Assembly: GCA_040414485.1 (NCBI GenBank)
Contig: JBEDUK010000018.1
Coordinates: 1 to 48,384, forward strand
Length of the DNA: 48,384 bases
Direction: 5' to 3'
DNA from: JBEDUK01 sp040414485
Lineage (GTDB): Bacteria; Actinomycetota; UBA4738
The position numbers were made by a program, and so were the translations under genes. This document shows, one piece after another, positions 15,558 to 23,166 of the stretch. A model generated the notes under the pieces. It saw only the letters and a program-made list of their open reading frames with translations. It was not told where the DNA came from and ran no database searches. Within the stretch, counting starts at the first letter, position 1; the number at the start of each line of letters is the position of its first letter.

Positions 15558-16199
15558 TCAGGCCACGCGGGCGGCGTCGGCGACGGCGCGAAGGTCGCGG
15601 ACGAACGCGTCGTATTCGCGCTCGCGCGACTCGTCCCGCGCCCGCAGGATCGACGATGGATGCACCGTGGCGAAGACGCGCGGCGCGAGCGGCGAGGGCA
15701 CCGGCACGCCCCGGTCGGTCGAGACGCCGAAGGCGGGCGCGATCAACGCCTGTGCGGCGGTGGCGCCCAGGCACACCAGGACGCGGGGATGCACGATCCG
15801 GGGCTCGGCGTCGAGCCATGGCCGGCACGCCCGGATGTGCTCCGCGGCCGGCCGCTGGTGGATGCGGCGCTTGCCGCGGGGCGTCCATCGGAAGTGCTTG
15901 ACCACGTTCGTCACGTACACGCGGTCGTGGTCGATCCCGGCGTCGCCGAGCGCCTGCCTCAGGATCCGGCCTGCCGGCCCGACGAAGGGGTGGCCTTCGA
16001 CGTCCTCGCGGTCGCCGGGCTGCTCCCCCACCAGCATCAGGTCAGCGTTCGAAGGGCCCTCGCCGAAGACGGTCTGCGTGGCCGATCGCCAGAGCTCGCA
16101 CGCGTGGCAGCCGCCCGCGGCGGCTCGCGCCGCGGGGAGATCGACAGCCTCCGCGGCCATGGCGGTGGCCGATCCGTCCCCGGGTCGGGGGCGTCCCAT
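15558..16199 (-). CDS. udgX: UdgX-type uracil-DNA glycosylase
   Basis: 213 aa, family-4-like fold. The active-site motif is GEQPGDREDVEGHPFVGPAG, and the diagnostic UdgX loop KRRIHQRP is present, with its His. In Mycobacterium smegmatis UdgX that His forms a covalent bond to the abasic sugar after uracil removal, trapping DNA. Four Cys for a 4Fe-4S cluster fit CHACELW, C in ACRPWL and C in LVCLGAT. HPSSIL is the second catalytic motif. I use the ATG at MGRPRPGD; a GGGTAG box 11 nt upstream would give a nearly leaderless mRNA. MAAEAVDL is another start. Confidence 0.88.
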   Translation of the reverse strand: MGRPRPGDGSATAMAAEAVDLPAARAAAGGCHACELWRSATQTVFGEGPSNADLMLVGEQPGDREDVEGHPFVGPAGRILRQALGDAGIDHDRVYVTNVVKHFRWTPRGKRRIHQRPAAEHIRACRPWLDAEPRIVHPRVLVCLGATAAQALIAPAFGVSTDRGVPVPSPLAPRVFATVHPSSILRARDESREREYDAFVRDLRAVADAARVA

Positions 16200-16252
16200 G
16201 ATCAGAGGTCTACCCGCGGGGGCCGCGCCGCACGCGACACGGCGGGCGTGAC

Positions 16253-16278
16253 GTTCGCGAAGCATCGTTCCTGGGTAA
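16253..16278 (+). promoter_or_regulatory. Sigma-B-type promoter before a 60-codon gene
   Basis: GTTC, 16 nt, GGGTAA on the plus strand; predicted start a few nt before the small gene's ATG. It supports that short frame being expressed. Confidence 0.5.
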
Positions 16279-16291
16279 GGACCGGACGCTC

Positions 16292-16474
16292 ATGAAGGGA
16301 CCTCGTGCGCCCGCGAAGAACAAGGCCGCGCCCACCACGCGGCAGGCGCGCTCGCTGGCGGACCGGCTCGCCGCCCAGCTGCCGGATCTCGGCCCCGGGC
16401 AGCTCGCGGTATGGGTGGAAGACCCGCCGTTAGAACCCGAGCCCAGACCCTCCTCCGCGAAGAGCGCCGGCTAG
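16292..16474 (+). CDS. Short basic N-terminal, acidic C-terminal protein, unknown
   Basis: 60 codons with strong G/C third positions, starting MKGPRAPAKNK and ending in Pro/Glu-rich sequence. It diverges from udgX. Evidence for expression is the promoter-like GTTC-N16-GGGTAA just upstream; AAGGA is about 10 nt before the ATG. It resembles no family I recognise, and its 3' end meets the DUF72 gene on the other strand. It could be spurious. Confidence 0.4.
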   Translation: MKGPRAPAKNKAAPTTRQARSLADRLAAQLPDLGPGQLAVWVEDPPLEPEPRPSSAKSAG

Positions 16475-17280
16475 CACCGCAGTGGCCGTGAACGGCGCGA
16501 CGCCGGACGGACTGCGCTGACCGCACCCGGCGTCTGCGCCTCGGCCGAAGGACGCGCCACCCGGCATCCGCGATCGTCGAGGAGCCGCACCAACGTCCGC
16601 GCGTCCCGGACCGCCGCCGCGCCCGGGTCGTTGTTGAAGTACGCGAACACGTCGCCGGCGGAGAGCCCCGCGATCCGGTCGGCCCATCGCCGGAGCTTCG
16701 CAGGACGGTACCCGGCCGATTGCTGCGTGCCCTGGTGGAAGCGGATGTAGGACCACCCGCCGGTCACGATCGTCGGGATGCGGGCACCCGGCCGGTCCGC
16801 CAGCACGAAGGCCGCGCCGTGGCGGTCGAGCAGATCGAACACGCGGTCGTCGAACCACGACCGGTGCCGAACCTCGATGGCGGGGCGCATGCCGGCAGGC
16901 AGCACCTCCAGCAGTCCGCGGAGTCGCTCGAGATCCAGGCGGAACGTCGGGGGCAACTGGAAGAGCACCGGTCCGAGGCGCGGACCCAGGCACACTGCTC
17001 GGGACCAGAACAGGCGCACCGGATCGGCCGGATCGCCCAGCCGGCGGATGTGCGTCAGGTAGCGGCTCGCCTTCACGGCCATCTCGAACCCTTCCGGGGT
17101 GCGACGGCGCCACCCCTCGAAGGCGTTCGCCGTCGGCAGCCGGTAGAAGGACGCGTTCAGCTCGACTGTGGTGAAGAGGTCCGCGTAGTGCTCCAGCCAG
17201 CGGCCCGTCGCCAGGCCGCGCGGGTAGACGCGGCTCGCCCAGTCCCGGTACTGCCAGCCGCTCGTGCCGACGCGGATCAT
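16471..17280 (-). CDS. DUF72 (YecE-like) family protein
   Basis: 269-aa TIM-barrel-like protein. Hallmarks are RVGTSGWQYRDW at the start, YADLFTTVELNASFYRLP, FEMAVKASRYLTHIRRL, and PAIEVRHRSWFDD; YIRFHQGTQQSAGY and VFAYFNNDPGAAA close the barrel. The biochemical role of DUF72 is not established. It starts 49 nt after the small DUF6582-like gene on the same strand and is probably cotranscribed. Confidence 0.88.
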   Translation of the reverse strand: MIRVGTSGWQYRDWASRVYPRGLATGRWLEHYADLFTTVELNASFYRLPTANAFEGWRRRTPEGFEMAVKASRYLTHIRRLGDPADPVRLFWSRAVCLGPRLGPVLFQLPPTFRLDLERLRGLLEVLPAGMRPAIEVRHRSWFDDRVFDLLDRHGAAFVLADRPGARIPTIVTGGWSYIRFHQGTQQSAGYRPAKLRRWADRIAGLSAGDVFAYFNNDPGAAAVRDARTLVRLLDDRGCRVARPSAEAQTPGAVSAVRPASRRSRPLRC

Positions 17281-17329
17281 CGACGACGGGACTCGGGCGC
17301 CGCCGGGAAGGATCGCGGCCCGCGCCTCC

Positions 17330-17539
17330 CTACCAGTCCTCGGGAAGCTCCTTCTCCGCGTTCAGTTCCTTCGCGCGGCGCTTGATCCACCGCTTCACCT
17401 TCGCCTTGTCGTTGGCACGGCCGTACGACTGGATGGCATCGTTGAGGTCCTCTCGATTCCTGATCGGGAACGATCCATCGGGAAGGGCCTTCCCCTGCTC
17501 AGCCAGTCTGCGCCGTTCCGCCGTGTCGAGTTCCGCCAT
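17330..17539 (-). CDS. Small DUF6582-like protein
   Basis: 69 aa. LPDGSFPIRNREDLNDAIQS followed by a Lys/Arg-rich helix and LPEDW matches a small actinobacterial family I recall as DUF6582 (often found fused to phage-like proteins). Function unknown. GGAGGAGG precedes the ATG. A GGGTAG box (GTGT-N16-GGGTAG, weaker -35) lies at 17607-17632, so it may share the stress regulon. The frame extends far upstream but overlaps the divergent phosphatase gene. Confidence 0.75.
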   Translation of the reverse strand: MAELDTAERRRLAEQGKALPDGSFPIRNREDLNDAIQSYGRANDKAKVKRWIKRRAKELNAEKELPEDW

Positions 17540-17621
17540 CTCGAATTCGCCTCCTCCGTCGCGAGCCGCCGCGTCACGGAGAGAGCGGCGGTGCTTCGGT
17601 GGAGCACTACCCGGACGCCGG

Positions 17622-17646
17622 GTTCGGCACACGGGCATCCGGGGAT
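17622..17646 (+). promoter_or_regulatory. Sigma-B-like promoter of the SpoIIE-type phosphatase gene
   Basis: GTTC, 15 nt, GGGGAT on the plus strand, about 40 nt before the ATG. The -10 differs from GGGTAT at two positions but resembles the GGGGAA form seen before other regulator genes here. Confidence 0.45.
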
Positions 17647-17687
17647 AATGGTCGCCGCAGCAGGGGGCGAGGTCGCAAGCGACCACC

Positions 17688-20120
17688 ATGGAAGGGGACG
17701 GTCTGGTGTCGCCAGGGCCACAGGACAACGACGAAGCCGCCGCGGCGGCGAACGGGTCGGGCGGCCCGCACGCCGGGGAAGCCGGCGAACGCTTCGACGG
17801 CATCTTCCGGGCCGACGCACCTGATCGCGAGCAGCTCGAGGCGGGATGGCAGCAACTTCGACTCCTCGCCGAGGCAGGCCGGGTGCTCGAGTCGTCGCTC
17901 GAATACGAGCAGACGCTGAAGGAGCTCGGCAACCTCATCGTGCCGGCGTTCGCCGACTGGTTCGCCGTCGACCTCGTCGACGATGACGGCGAGGTGACGA
18001 ACATCGCCGTCGCGCACGTCGACCCGACCAAGGTCGAGCTCGCCCATGAGCTCCGGAGGAGGTACCCGCCGCGCGCCGACGATCCCGCCGGGACGGTCGC
18101 GGTCGCGCGATCGGGGCGGTCGCAGTGGTACCCGGAGATCCCCGACGAGCTGCTGGCCACCATGATCGAGGACCCGGAACTGCTCGAGATCATGCGTGGC
18201 CTCGGACTCCGGTCCGGGATCGTGGTGCCGCTGGTCGCCCGGACACGCTCGCTCGGCGCGATGACCATGATCATGGCCGAATCCGGCCGGCTCTATTCGG
18301 AGGCCGACGTCGACATCGCCGAGCAGCTCGCCAGACGGGCGGGACTCGCCATCGAGAACGCGATGCTCTTCGAGGCCGAGCACCGAGCCAACGCCAGGAT
18401 GCGGACGGTCGCCCGGGTGACCGCCCTGCTCTCCCGGTCGCTGGATGCGGACGAGGCCTCGCAGCGGCTTGCCGAGCTGATCACCGAGGACCTCGCCGAT
18501 TTCTGCCTCATGGACGTCCTCGACGAGGACACGGCCGAGATCCGGCGCGTCTCGGTGGTGCACCGGGACCCGTCGAAGGCGCACCTCATCGACGGGCTGC
18601 TCCGCTACCCGCCGGACCTGGACGGCACCGTCCCCGCCGCGATCGCCATGCGGACGCGGACCACGGTCGTGGAAGACGTCCGCGACGACGTCATCGAGGC
18701 CTTCGCCGCCAACCAGGGCCACCTGGCGCTGATCCGCCAGATCGGGGGGTTGAACTTCGTCGCCGCGCCGCTGATCGCGCGCGGCCGTGTGCTCGGCGCG
18801 ATGACCGTGTCGTCGACCAGCCGGCGGTTCGAATCCGACGACGTCGAGTTGATCAACGAGGTCGCGAGCCGCGCGGCCCTGCATCTGGACAACACCCGGC
18901 TGTTCGCCGCACAGCGGGACGCCGTGCGCCAGGCCCGCCGCCTCCAGTCCATCGTGGACTCGGCCCTCACCGGCATGCGCCTGGAGGACCTGCTTCGAAG
19001 CCTTCTCGAACGGGTGGTCGCCGAGATGGGCACCGACCTCGCCGACATCCTGCTGATGGACGAGGACGAGCCCGTGCTTCGGATCCGCGCGGCCATCGGC
19101 CTGGACGAGGAGGTGGCCGAAGCCGTCACCGTGCCGATCGGTCAGGGGTTCGCCGGACGGATCGCCGCCAGCAGGCGGCCGATGGTGGTCGAGGACATGG
19201 CGAACTACGACGTCGTGAGCCCCTACCTGCGCGAACGCGTCAAGTCGGCGGTGGGCGTCCCCCTGCTGGTCGACGACGAGATGATCGGCGTCATGCACAC
19301 CAGCAGCACCACGACTCGAACCTTCGACGACGCCGACGTTGCGCTGCTGGTGCTCGCGGCCGAGCGCGCCGCGCTGGCGATCCGGAGGGCAGACCTGTAC
19401 GAGCGCCAGGAGCGGATCGCCTCGATGCTGCAGGAGGCGCTCACGCCGGTCGAACTCCCCGACATCCCGCACCTGGACGTCTCGGTCCTGTACCGGGCGG
19501 CCGGCCGTGGCATCGAGGCCGGCGGCGACTTCTACGACCTGTTCCAGCGGGGACGGGGCGAATGGAGCCTGGTCGTCGGCGACGTGTGCGGACGAGGAAC
19601 GCGCGCTGCCGCCGTGACCGGGCTGGTCAGAGGAGCGGTTCGGGCCCTCGCCACGCTCAACGCCTCGCCGGGCCGCGTGCTCGAGCAGGCGAACGAGGCC
19701 ATGGTTCGCTCCCAGGTCGAGCGGTTCTGCACCGCCGCGTACGCGACGATCCACCCCGTGAAGCGGGGCGTGCGAATCCGGTTGGCCCGGGCCGGCCATC
19801 CGCCGCCATTGGTGCTTCGCTCTGACGGGACCGTCGAGGAGATCTACTCCGCCGGCGCGCTGATCGGCGTGTTCGCCAACCTCACGTTCGAGGAGGTGTC
19901 GCTGGTCCTGGGCCCGGGCGACGCCATCCTGCTGTACACGGACGGCCTGGTCGAACGCAGCCCGACGCTCGACGCGCCCGGAGCGCTCGCCCGCGAACTG
20001 GGGCGCGCGGCCGGCCGGTCGGCGGCGGGCGTCATCCGCCACCTCGCGGACTCGAGCGGCGTCGCGGCCGGCGAGCAGCACGATGACGTCGTGATCCTCG
20101 TCGCGCGGGTCCTCGAATGA
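17688..20120 (+). CDS. Triple-GAF SpoIIE-type (PP2C) phosphatase
   Basis: 810 aa, soluble. Three GAF domains lie at about 75-225, 235-405 and 415-590, each ending in helices of LARRAGLAIENAMLFEAEH type. The phosphatase domain (about 600-810) has the metal motifs GGDFYDLF, GDVCGRGT, LYTDGLVE and EQHDDVVIL, and GHPPPLV. Such RsbU/RsbP-like enzymes dephosphorylate STAS anti-anti-sigma proteins and so release sigma-B-type factors; the GAFs would sense the signal. The stop overlaps the following RsbW-like gene by 4 nt. The likely substrate is the STAS protein 9 kb away (inference). Confidence 0.9.
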   Translation: MEGDGLVSPGPQDNDEAAAAANGSGGPHAGEAGERFDGIFRADAPDREQLEAGWQQLRLLAEAGRVLESSLEYEQTLKELGNLIVPAFADWFAVDLVDDDGEVTNIAVAHVDPTKVELAHELRRRYPPRADDPAGTVAVARSGRSQWYPEIPDELLATMIEDPELLEIMRGLGLRSGIVVPLVARTRSLGAMTMIMAESGRLYSEADVDIAEQLARRAGLAIENAMLFEAEHRANARMRTVARVTALLSRSLDADEASQRLAELITEDLADFCLMDVLDEDTAEIRRVSVVHRDPSKAHLIDGLLRYPPDLDGTVPAAIAMRTRTTVVEDVRDDVIEAFAANQGHLALIRQIGGLNFVAAPLIARGRVLGAMTVSSTSRRFESDDVELINEVASRAALHLDNTRLFAAQRDAVRQARRLQSIVDSALTGMRLEDLLRSLLERVVAEMGTDLADILLMDEDEPVLRIRAAIGLDEEVAEAVTVPIGQGFAGRIAASRRPMVVEDMANYDVVSPYLRERVKSAVGVPLLVDDEMIGVMHTSSTTTRTFDDADVALLVLAAERAALAIRRADLYERQERIASMLQEALTPVELPDIPHLDVSVLYRAAGRGIEAGGDFYDLFQRGRGEWSLVVGDVCGRGTRAAAVTGLVRGAVRALATLNASPGRVLEQANEAMVRSQVERFCTAAYATIHPVKRGVRIRLARAGHPPPLVLRSDGTVEEIYSAGALIGVFANLTFEEVSLVLGPGDAILLYTDGLVERSPTLDAPGALARELGRAAGRSAAGVIRHLADSSGVAAGEQHDDVVILVARVLE

Positions 20121-20590
20121 GCCCCGCGGCCGTGGTACGGTCCGGCCGTTCCGTGAAAGATCGTCAGGTCAGGCGTCAGCGTTCGTTCCCCGCCCGTTCC
20201 GAGGCGCTTTCAGACGTCCGACGGTTCATCCGTGAAAGCGCCGTCGCGTCGGGCGTCCACGGCGATGTCGACGACCTCCTGCTCGCGGTCTCCGAGGCGG
20301 CGGCCAACGCGATCCGGCACAGCGGCACCGAACGGTTCCGCGTCCGCTGGCGACGCTCGGGCCAGTCGGTGACGGTGGAGGTGGAGGACGACGGCGTGTT
20401 CATCGACCGCGTGGGTGTTCCTGAACTCGACGGGGCCGGGCACCGGGGGCTGCAGATCATGGCCGCCATGACCGACGGCGTGGCGCTCGACAAGGGGATC
20501 GCCGTGGAACGCGGCACCCGTGTCCGGCTGGTCAAGCGGATCGGCGCGGCGGTCGAGCCCCGCGGCGCCGCGAGCGCCGCGGCGCTCTGA
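20117..20590 (+). CDS. RsbW-like anti-sigma ATPase/kinase, canonical
   Basis: 157 aa GHKL ATPase fold. N-box EAAANAIRH, G1-type VEDDGVF, GHRGLQIM and GTRVRLV motifs are intact, so it should bind ATP and act as a serine kinase on a STAS partner and/or as an anti-sigma factor. Translation is coupled to the upstream phosphatase (ATGA overlap): a kinase/phosphatase pair in one operon. A GC-rich hairpin follows. Confidence 0.88.
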   Translation: MSPAAVVRSGRSVKDRQVRRQRSFPARSEALSDVRRFIRESAVASGVHGDVDDLLLAVSEAAANAIRHSGTERFRVRWRRSGQSVTVEVEDDGVFIDRVGVPELDGAGHRGLQIMAAMTDGVALDKGIAVERGTRVRLVKRIGAAVEPRGAASAAAL

Positions 20591-20610
20591 GCCGTCCCTC
20601 CACGAACGAA

Positions 20611-20642
20611 CGCCGCCGCCGCTCCTGCGAGCGGCGGCGGCG
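20611..20642 (+). terminator. GC-rich hairpin after the phosphatase/kinase operon
   Basis: A 13-bp perfect stem (CGCCGCCGCCGCT with AGCGGCGGCGGCG) and 6-nt loop, 20 nt after the stop. There is no T-run, so it may terminate weakly or protect the 3' end. Confidence 0.5.
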
Positions 20643-20685
20643 CTGGATCAGTCGGTTCCTTCGTGAAACAGGATGGGACAGGTCC

Positions 20686-20844
20686 CTACCCGTCCACGCA
20701 GCACTTGTGGTCCGGCGACTCCTGACGGTGCTGCTCCGCGGTGCGGCCGGAGCCGTCGCAGCACATCTGCTCCTGCTGCTCGGTCTCGGTGGTCGTCGGC
20801 GTCGCCTCCGACTCCGGCGTATCGAGCGTGGCCTCGGTGCCCAT
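20686..20844 (-). CDS. 52-residue double-CC miniprotein
   Basis: MGTEATLDTPESEATPTTTE, then a Gln/Glu stretch, MCCDGSG, a Gln/Arg linker and a final KCCVDG. The two CC pairs, about 20 residues apart, could bind a metal or form disulfides. The N-terminal half is Thr/Glu-rich and disordered. AAGGGAG lies 6 nt before the ATG, a good translation signal. Too short for confident family assignment; I recognise no homologue. It lies in a cluster of small stress-type genes. Confidence 0.6.
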   Translation of the reverse strand: MGTEATLDTPESEATPTTTETEQQEQMCCDGSGRTAEQHRQESPDHKCCVDG

Positions 20845-20909
20845 GCTGGCTCCCTTCGTGCTTCCCGCGACCCTGATCCAACGCGCGGGCCGCTGCCTGG
20901 TCCGGCCGA

Positions 20910-21113
20910 TCAGCCGGTCTTCTCCTTCGCGGTCTCCTTCGCCGACTCGACGGCCTCCTTCACGGCCGACGAGATCTGCGACGTCCCTCGCTTGGCGGAC
21001 TCCGCGAGCCCGTTCCACGCAGCCTGCGGATCGGCCCCGCGACGGCGGGCGACCAGCATCCCGATCACCCCCACCACCAGGAGGAGCGACCCGAAAAGGA
21101 TCAGCTTCTTCAC
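20910..21113 (-). CDS. Small single-pass membrane protein
   Basis: 67 aa: KKLILFGSLLLVVGVIGMLV forms one membrane helix near the N-terminus, followed by RRR and an amphipathic Ala/Lys/Glu helix (SSAVKEAVESAKETAKEK). The GTG start is fixed by GGAGG 6 nt upstream. Its promoter (GTTT-N15-GGGTAG) is an exact sigma-B-type match, so it is probably stress-induced. Similar short YtxH-like proteins exist, but the match is not certain. Confidence 0.7.
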   Translation of the reverse strand: MKKLILFGSLLLVVGVIGMLVARRRGADPQAAWNGLAESAKRGTSQISSAVKEAVESAKETAKEKTG

Positions 21114-21176
21114 CGGCACCTCCTCTCCCACACCCGTGTGGCCCCTCACCGTGCGGCGGGGGACCCCGCACGCCTT

Positions 21177-21201
21177 CTACCCAGCGCACCCGCACCGAAA
21201 C
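21177..21201 (-). promoter_or_regulatory. Sigma-B-type promoter of the small membrane protein
   Basis: GTTT, 15 nt, GGGTAG on the minus strand. It is back to back with an element of the same spacing and boxes for the ChaB-like gene, 40 bp away. Confidence 0.7.
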
Positions 21202-21240
21202 GCTCGGGCCATCGGCCTGCTCCAACCGGCTGCGCCGTTC

Positions 21241-21265
21241 GTTTGAGCAGGACACGGGTGGGTAG
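21241..21265 (+). promoter_or_regulatory. Sigma-B-type promoter of the ChaB-like gene
   Basis: GTTT, 15 nt, GGGTAG on the plus strand, 24 nt before the ATG and just ahead of the AAGGAGGTGA ribosome site. Confidence 0.7.
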
Positions 21266-21288
21266 GCGTGGGAAGGAGGTGACGCGCG

Positions 21289-21717
21289 ATGCCCAAGATG
21301 GCCGGCGGGAAACGGCCGCGAAAGGACGAGCTGCCGAGCACGGTCAGACGGTCGCCCGAGAAGGCACAGCGGACCTTCGCCGAGGTGCATGACAACGCCG
21401 TCGAGCAGTACGGCGAAGGCGAACGAGCCCATCGCACGGCGTTCGCGGCCCTGAAGCACTCCTACGAGAAAGTCGGCGACCGCTGGGAGCCCAAGAAGCG
21501 GAAGGGCCCATCCGACGCGCAGGATGCGAAGACCGGTGCCGCCGCGCGCGCCGGCGGCCGGACGGCGGGAGGCGTCGACGTCTTCGGCCACACCAGATCC
21601 GAGCTGTTGGCGCGGGCCAAGCGCCTGGACATCACCGGCCGCCACCGCATGAACAAGGAGGACCTCGGCGCGGCGATCGCCAAGCGCGAGGCGTCCCGGT
21701 CGCGGCGCGCCTCTTGA
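21289..21717 (+). CDS. ChaB-like protein with Rho-N-terminal-like tail
   Basis: 142 aa. Residues 14-70 (LPSTVRRSPEKAQRTFAEVH; ALKHSYEKVGDRWEPK) match ChaB, a small protein first described as a regulator of cation transport but of unclear function. Residues 100-137 (HTRSELLARAKRLDITGRHR; MNKEDLGAAIAKRE) look like the Rho N-terminal/SAP-type helical motif that binds nucleic acids. A perfect AAGGAGGTGA site precedes the ATG. The combination and the sigma-B-type promoter point to a stress-induced, possibly DNA-associated protein. Confidence 0.82.
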   Translation: MPKMAGGKRPRKDELPSTVRRSPEKAQRTFAEVHDNAVEQYGEGERAHRTAFAALKHSYEKVGDRWEPKKRKGPSDAQDAKTGAAARAGGRTAGGVDVFGHTRSELLARAKRLDITGRHRMNKEDLGAAIAKREASRSRRAS

Positions 21718-21779
21718 CGCGGGGTTGACGCGCCGAAGCCCGCGATCGACACGGGCGGCTTGAGTGGCGGACCGGCCCG

Positions 21780-21989
21780 CTAGGCGGTTCCCGTTCGTGC
21801 CGCGCGGACCGACGTCATCGCGGTTCGAACGAACCCGATCACGGTCAGCGTCAGGAACACGCCACCGATGATGGCCAGCACCTGACCCTCGCTCATGCTC
21901 GAACGACGGGCAACGGCTCGCGCCACCGGCTGCGCGGCGCGGCGCCGCCAGCCCTTCAATCCGGATTGACCGAGCGCTCGCACGTCCAT
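21780..21989 (-). CDS. Small membrane protein, unknown
   Basis: 69 aa. A basic N-terminus (KGWRRRAAQPVARAVARR) is followed by one membrane helix (VLAIIGGVFLTLTVIGFV). The start MDVRALGQ has AAAGGAGGT upstream with ideal spacing. A GGGTAC box occurs about 60 nt upstream without a good -35, so membership in the stress regulon is only suggestive. No family recognised. Confidence 0.6.
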   Translation of the reverse strand: MDVRALGQSGLKGWRRRAAQPVARAVARRSSMSEGQVLAIIGGVFLTLTVIGFVRTAMTSVRAARTGTA

Positions 21990-22078
21990 CACGACCTCCT
22001 TTCGCGCCGCCGGTTGCGGAGGAAACGAACCGCTCACCACGCGGGTCGAAGGGGTTGTACCCGCCGGTTGGTCGCACC

Positions 22079-22870
22079 TCACCGGGTCAGGCCCGCCTCG
22101 CGCGCTGCCTGCACCGCGGCCTCGGGCCGCACCCGCTCCCCGTCCTCACCCGCGGCACCCGAACGGAGGCAGTACACGTTGTAGGGGCGCGCGATCACCG
22201 GCTGCGCCACGTTGCGCACCGACACACCCCCCGGGGTCATCCCCTTCTCCACACCGCGGTGCGCGTGCCCGTGCACGATGAGGTCCGCGCCACGCGCGTC
22301 CACGGCTTCTGCCAGCAGGTACGAACCCAGGAACGGATAGATCTCCGGCGGCTCGCCACGCAGCGTCTCCTTCACCGGCGCGTAGTGCATCAACGCGATC
22401 CGCACGTCCGTGCGCAGTCCCGCCATGGCGCCCGCGAGCGAGGCGGCGACCGCCTGCGTGTGTCTGATGAAGGCCTTCATCTCCGGTTCGCCGAAATCGG
22501 TGGCGTGCGCCCCGGTGAACCCGCCGCCGAAGCCCTTCACGCCGGCGATGCCCACCGTGTGCCCGGCCAGGTCGAACTCGGCCGTCTCACCCTCGAGCAC
22601 CGTGATCCCGCCACGCTCGAGCTCGGCGCGGACCTCGTCGCTGCGGTCGAGGTTGTGATCGTGATTGCCGAGGACCGCCACGATCGGCACGTTCACGTCC
22701 TCCAGTTCGTCCACCAGCACACGGGCCTCGCGCGGATCGCCCCACTTGGTCAGGTCGCCGGCGAGCAGCAGGATGTCGGCCAGGTCGTCGATCCCCCGCA
22801 ACGACGGCGCGATCACGCCCACCGAGTCCTCGCCGGCGTGCACGTCGCCGACCGCGGCGACCCTGATCAT
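22079..22870 (-). CDS. Calcineurin-like metallophosphoesterase
   Basis: 263 aa. All five metal motifs are visible: GDVHAGED, LLLAGDLTKWG, VLGNHDHN, LMHYAP and VHGHAHRG. The two-metal site would hydrolyse a phosphomono- or diester; the substrate is unknown. The frame starts inside the stop of the BON-domain gene (4-nt overlap), so it is the last member of a three-gene coupled operon. It has no signal peptide, so it is cytoplasmic. Confidence 0.85.
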   Translation of the reverse strand: MIRVAAVGDVHAGEDSVGVIAPSLRGIDDLADILLLAGDLTKWGDPREARVLVDELEDVNVPIVAVLGNHDHNLDRSDEVRAELERGGITVLEGETAEFDLAGHTVGIAGVKGFGGGFTGAHATDFGEPEMKAFIRHTQAVAASLAGAMAGLRTDVRIALMHYAPVKETLRGEPPEIYPFLGSYLLAEAVDARGADLIVHGHAHRGVEKGMTPGGVSVRNVAQPVIARPYNVYCLRSGAAGEDGERVRPEAAVQAAREAGLTR

Positions 22871-23166
22871 TCGACCGACTCCACTCGGGGCTCGCCGAGC
22901 GCAGGACCAACCTCGGTGGCGTTGCGCACCTCCATCCCCGGAGCGATCTGGCGGACGACCTCGCTCACGGCCTTCCGCCGTCCCTCGGTGGGGACGGTCC
23001 CACTCACCATGACCGTCCCCCCGGAGACCACCACGACCAGCTCGGGCTCGTTCACGCGCGGGTCCTTGGCCAGCGCGTCCCGGATCTTCGCCAGGAGGTA
23101 CCGGCCGCTTCCTTCCACTGTCGGCCTCGACTCCGGAATGTCTCCCCCGGCGCCGGTCCCGCTCAT
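22867..23166 (-). CDS. BON-domain protein, cytoplasmic
   Basis: 99 aa. Residues 25-85 (YLLAKIRDALAKDPRVNEPE; VVVVSGGTVMVSGTVPTEGR; KAVSEVVRQIAPGMEVRNAT) form a BON domain, usually a phospholipid-binding or periplasmic module. Here no signal peptide is present, so it should be cytoplasmic. It overlaps both neighbours by 4 nt. It may bridge the nucleotidyltransferase and phosphoesterase to a membrane or ligand (inference). Confidence 0.78.
   Translation of the reverse strand: MSGTGAGGDIPESRPTVEGSGRYLLAKIRDALAKDPRVNEPELVVVVSGGTVMVSGTVPTEGRRKAVSEVVRQIAPGMEVRNATEVGPALGEPRVESVE

Noticed and set aside
17607..20081. An 824-codon open frame on the minus strand opposite the phosphatase gene
   Set aside because: It mirrors the plus-strand SpoIIE-type gene, whose motifs are clear; long antisense frames are common in GC-rich coding DNA, and this one has no recognisable domain.
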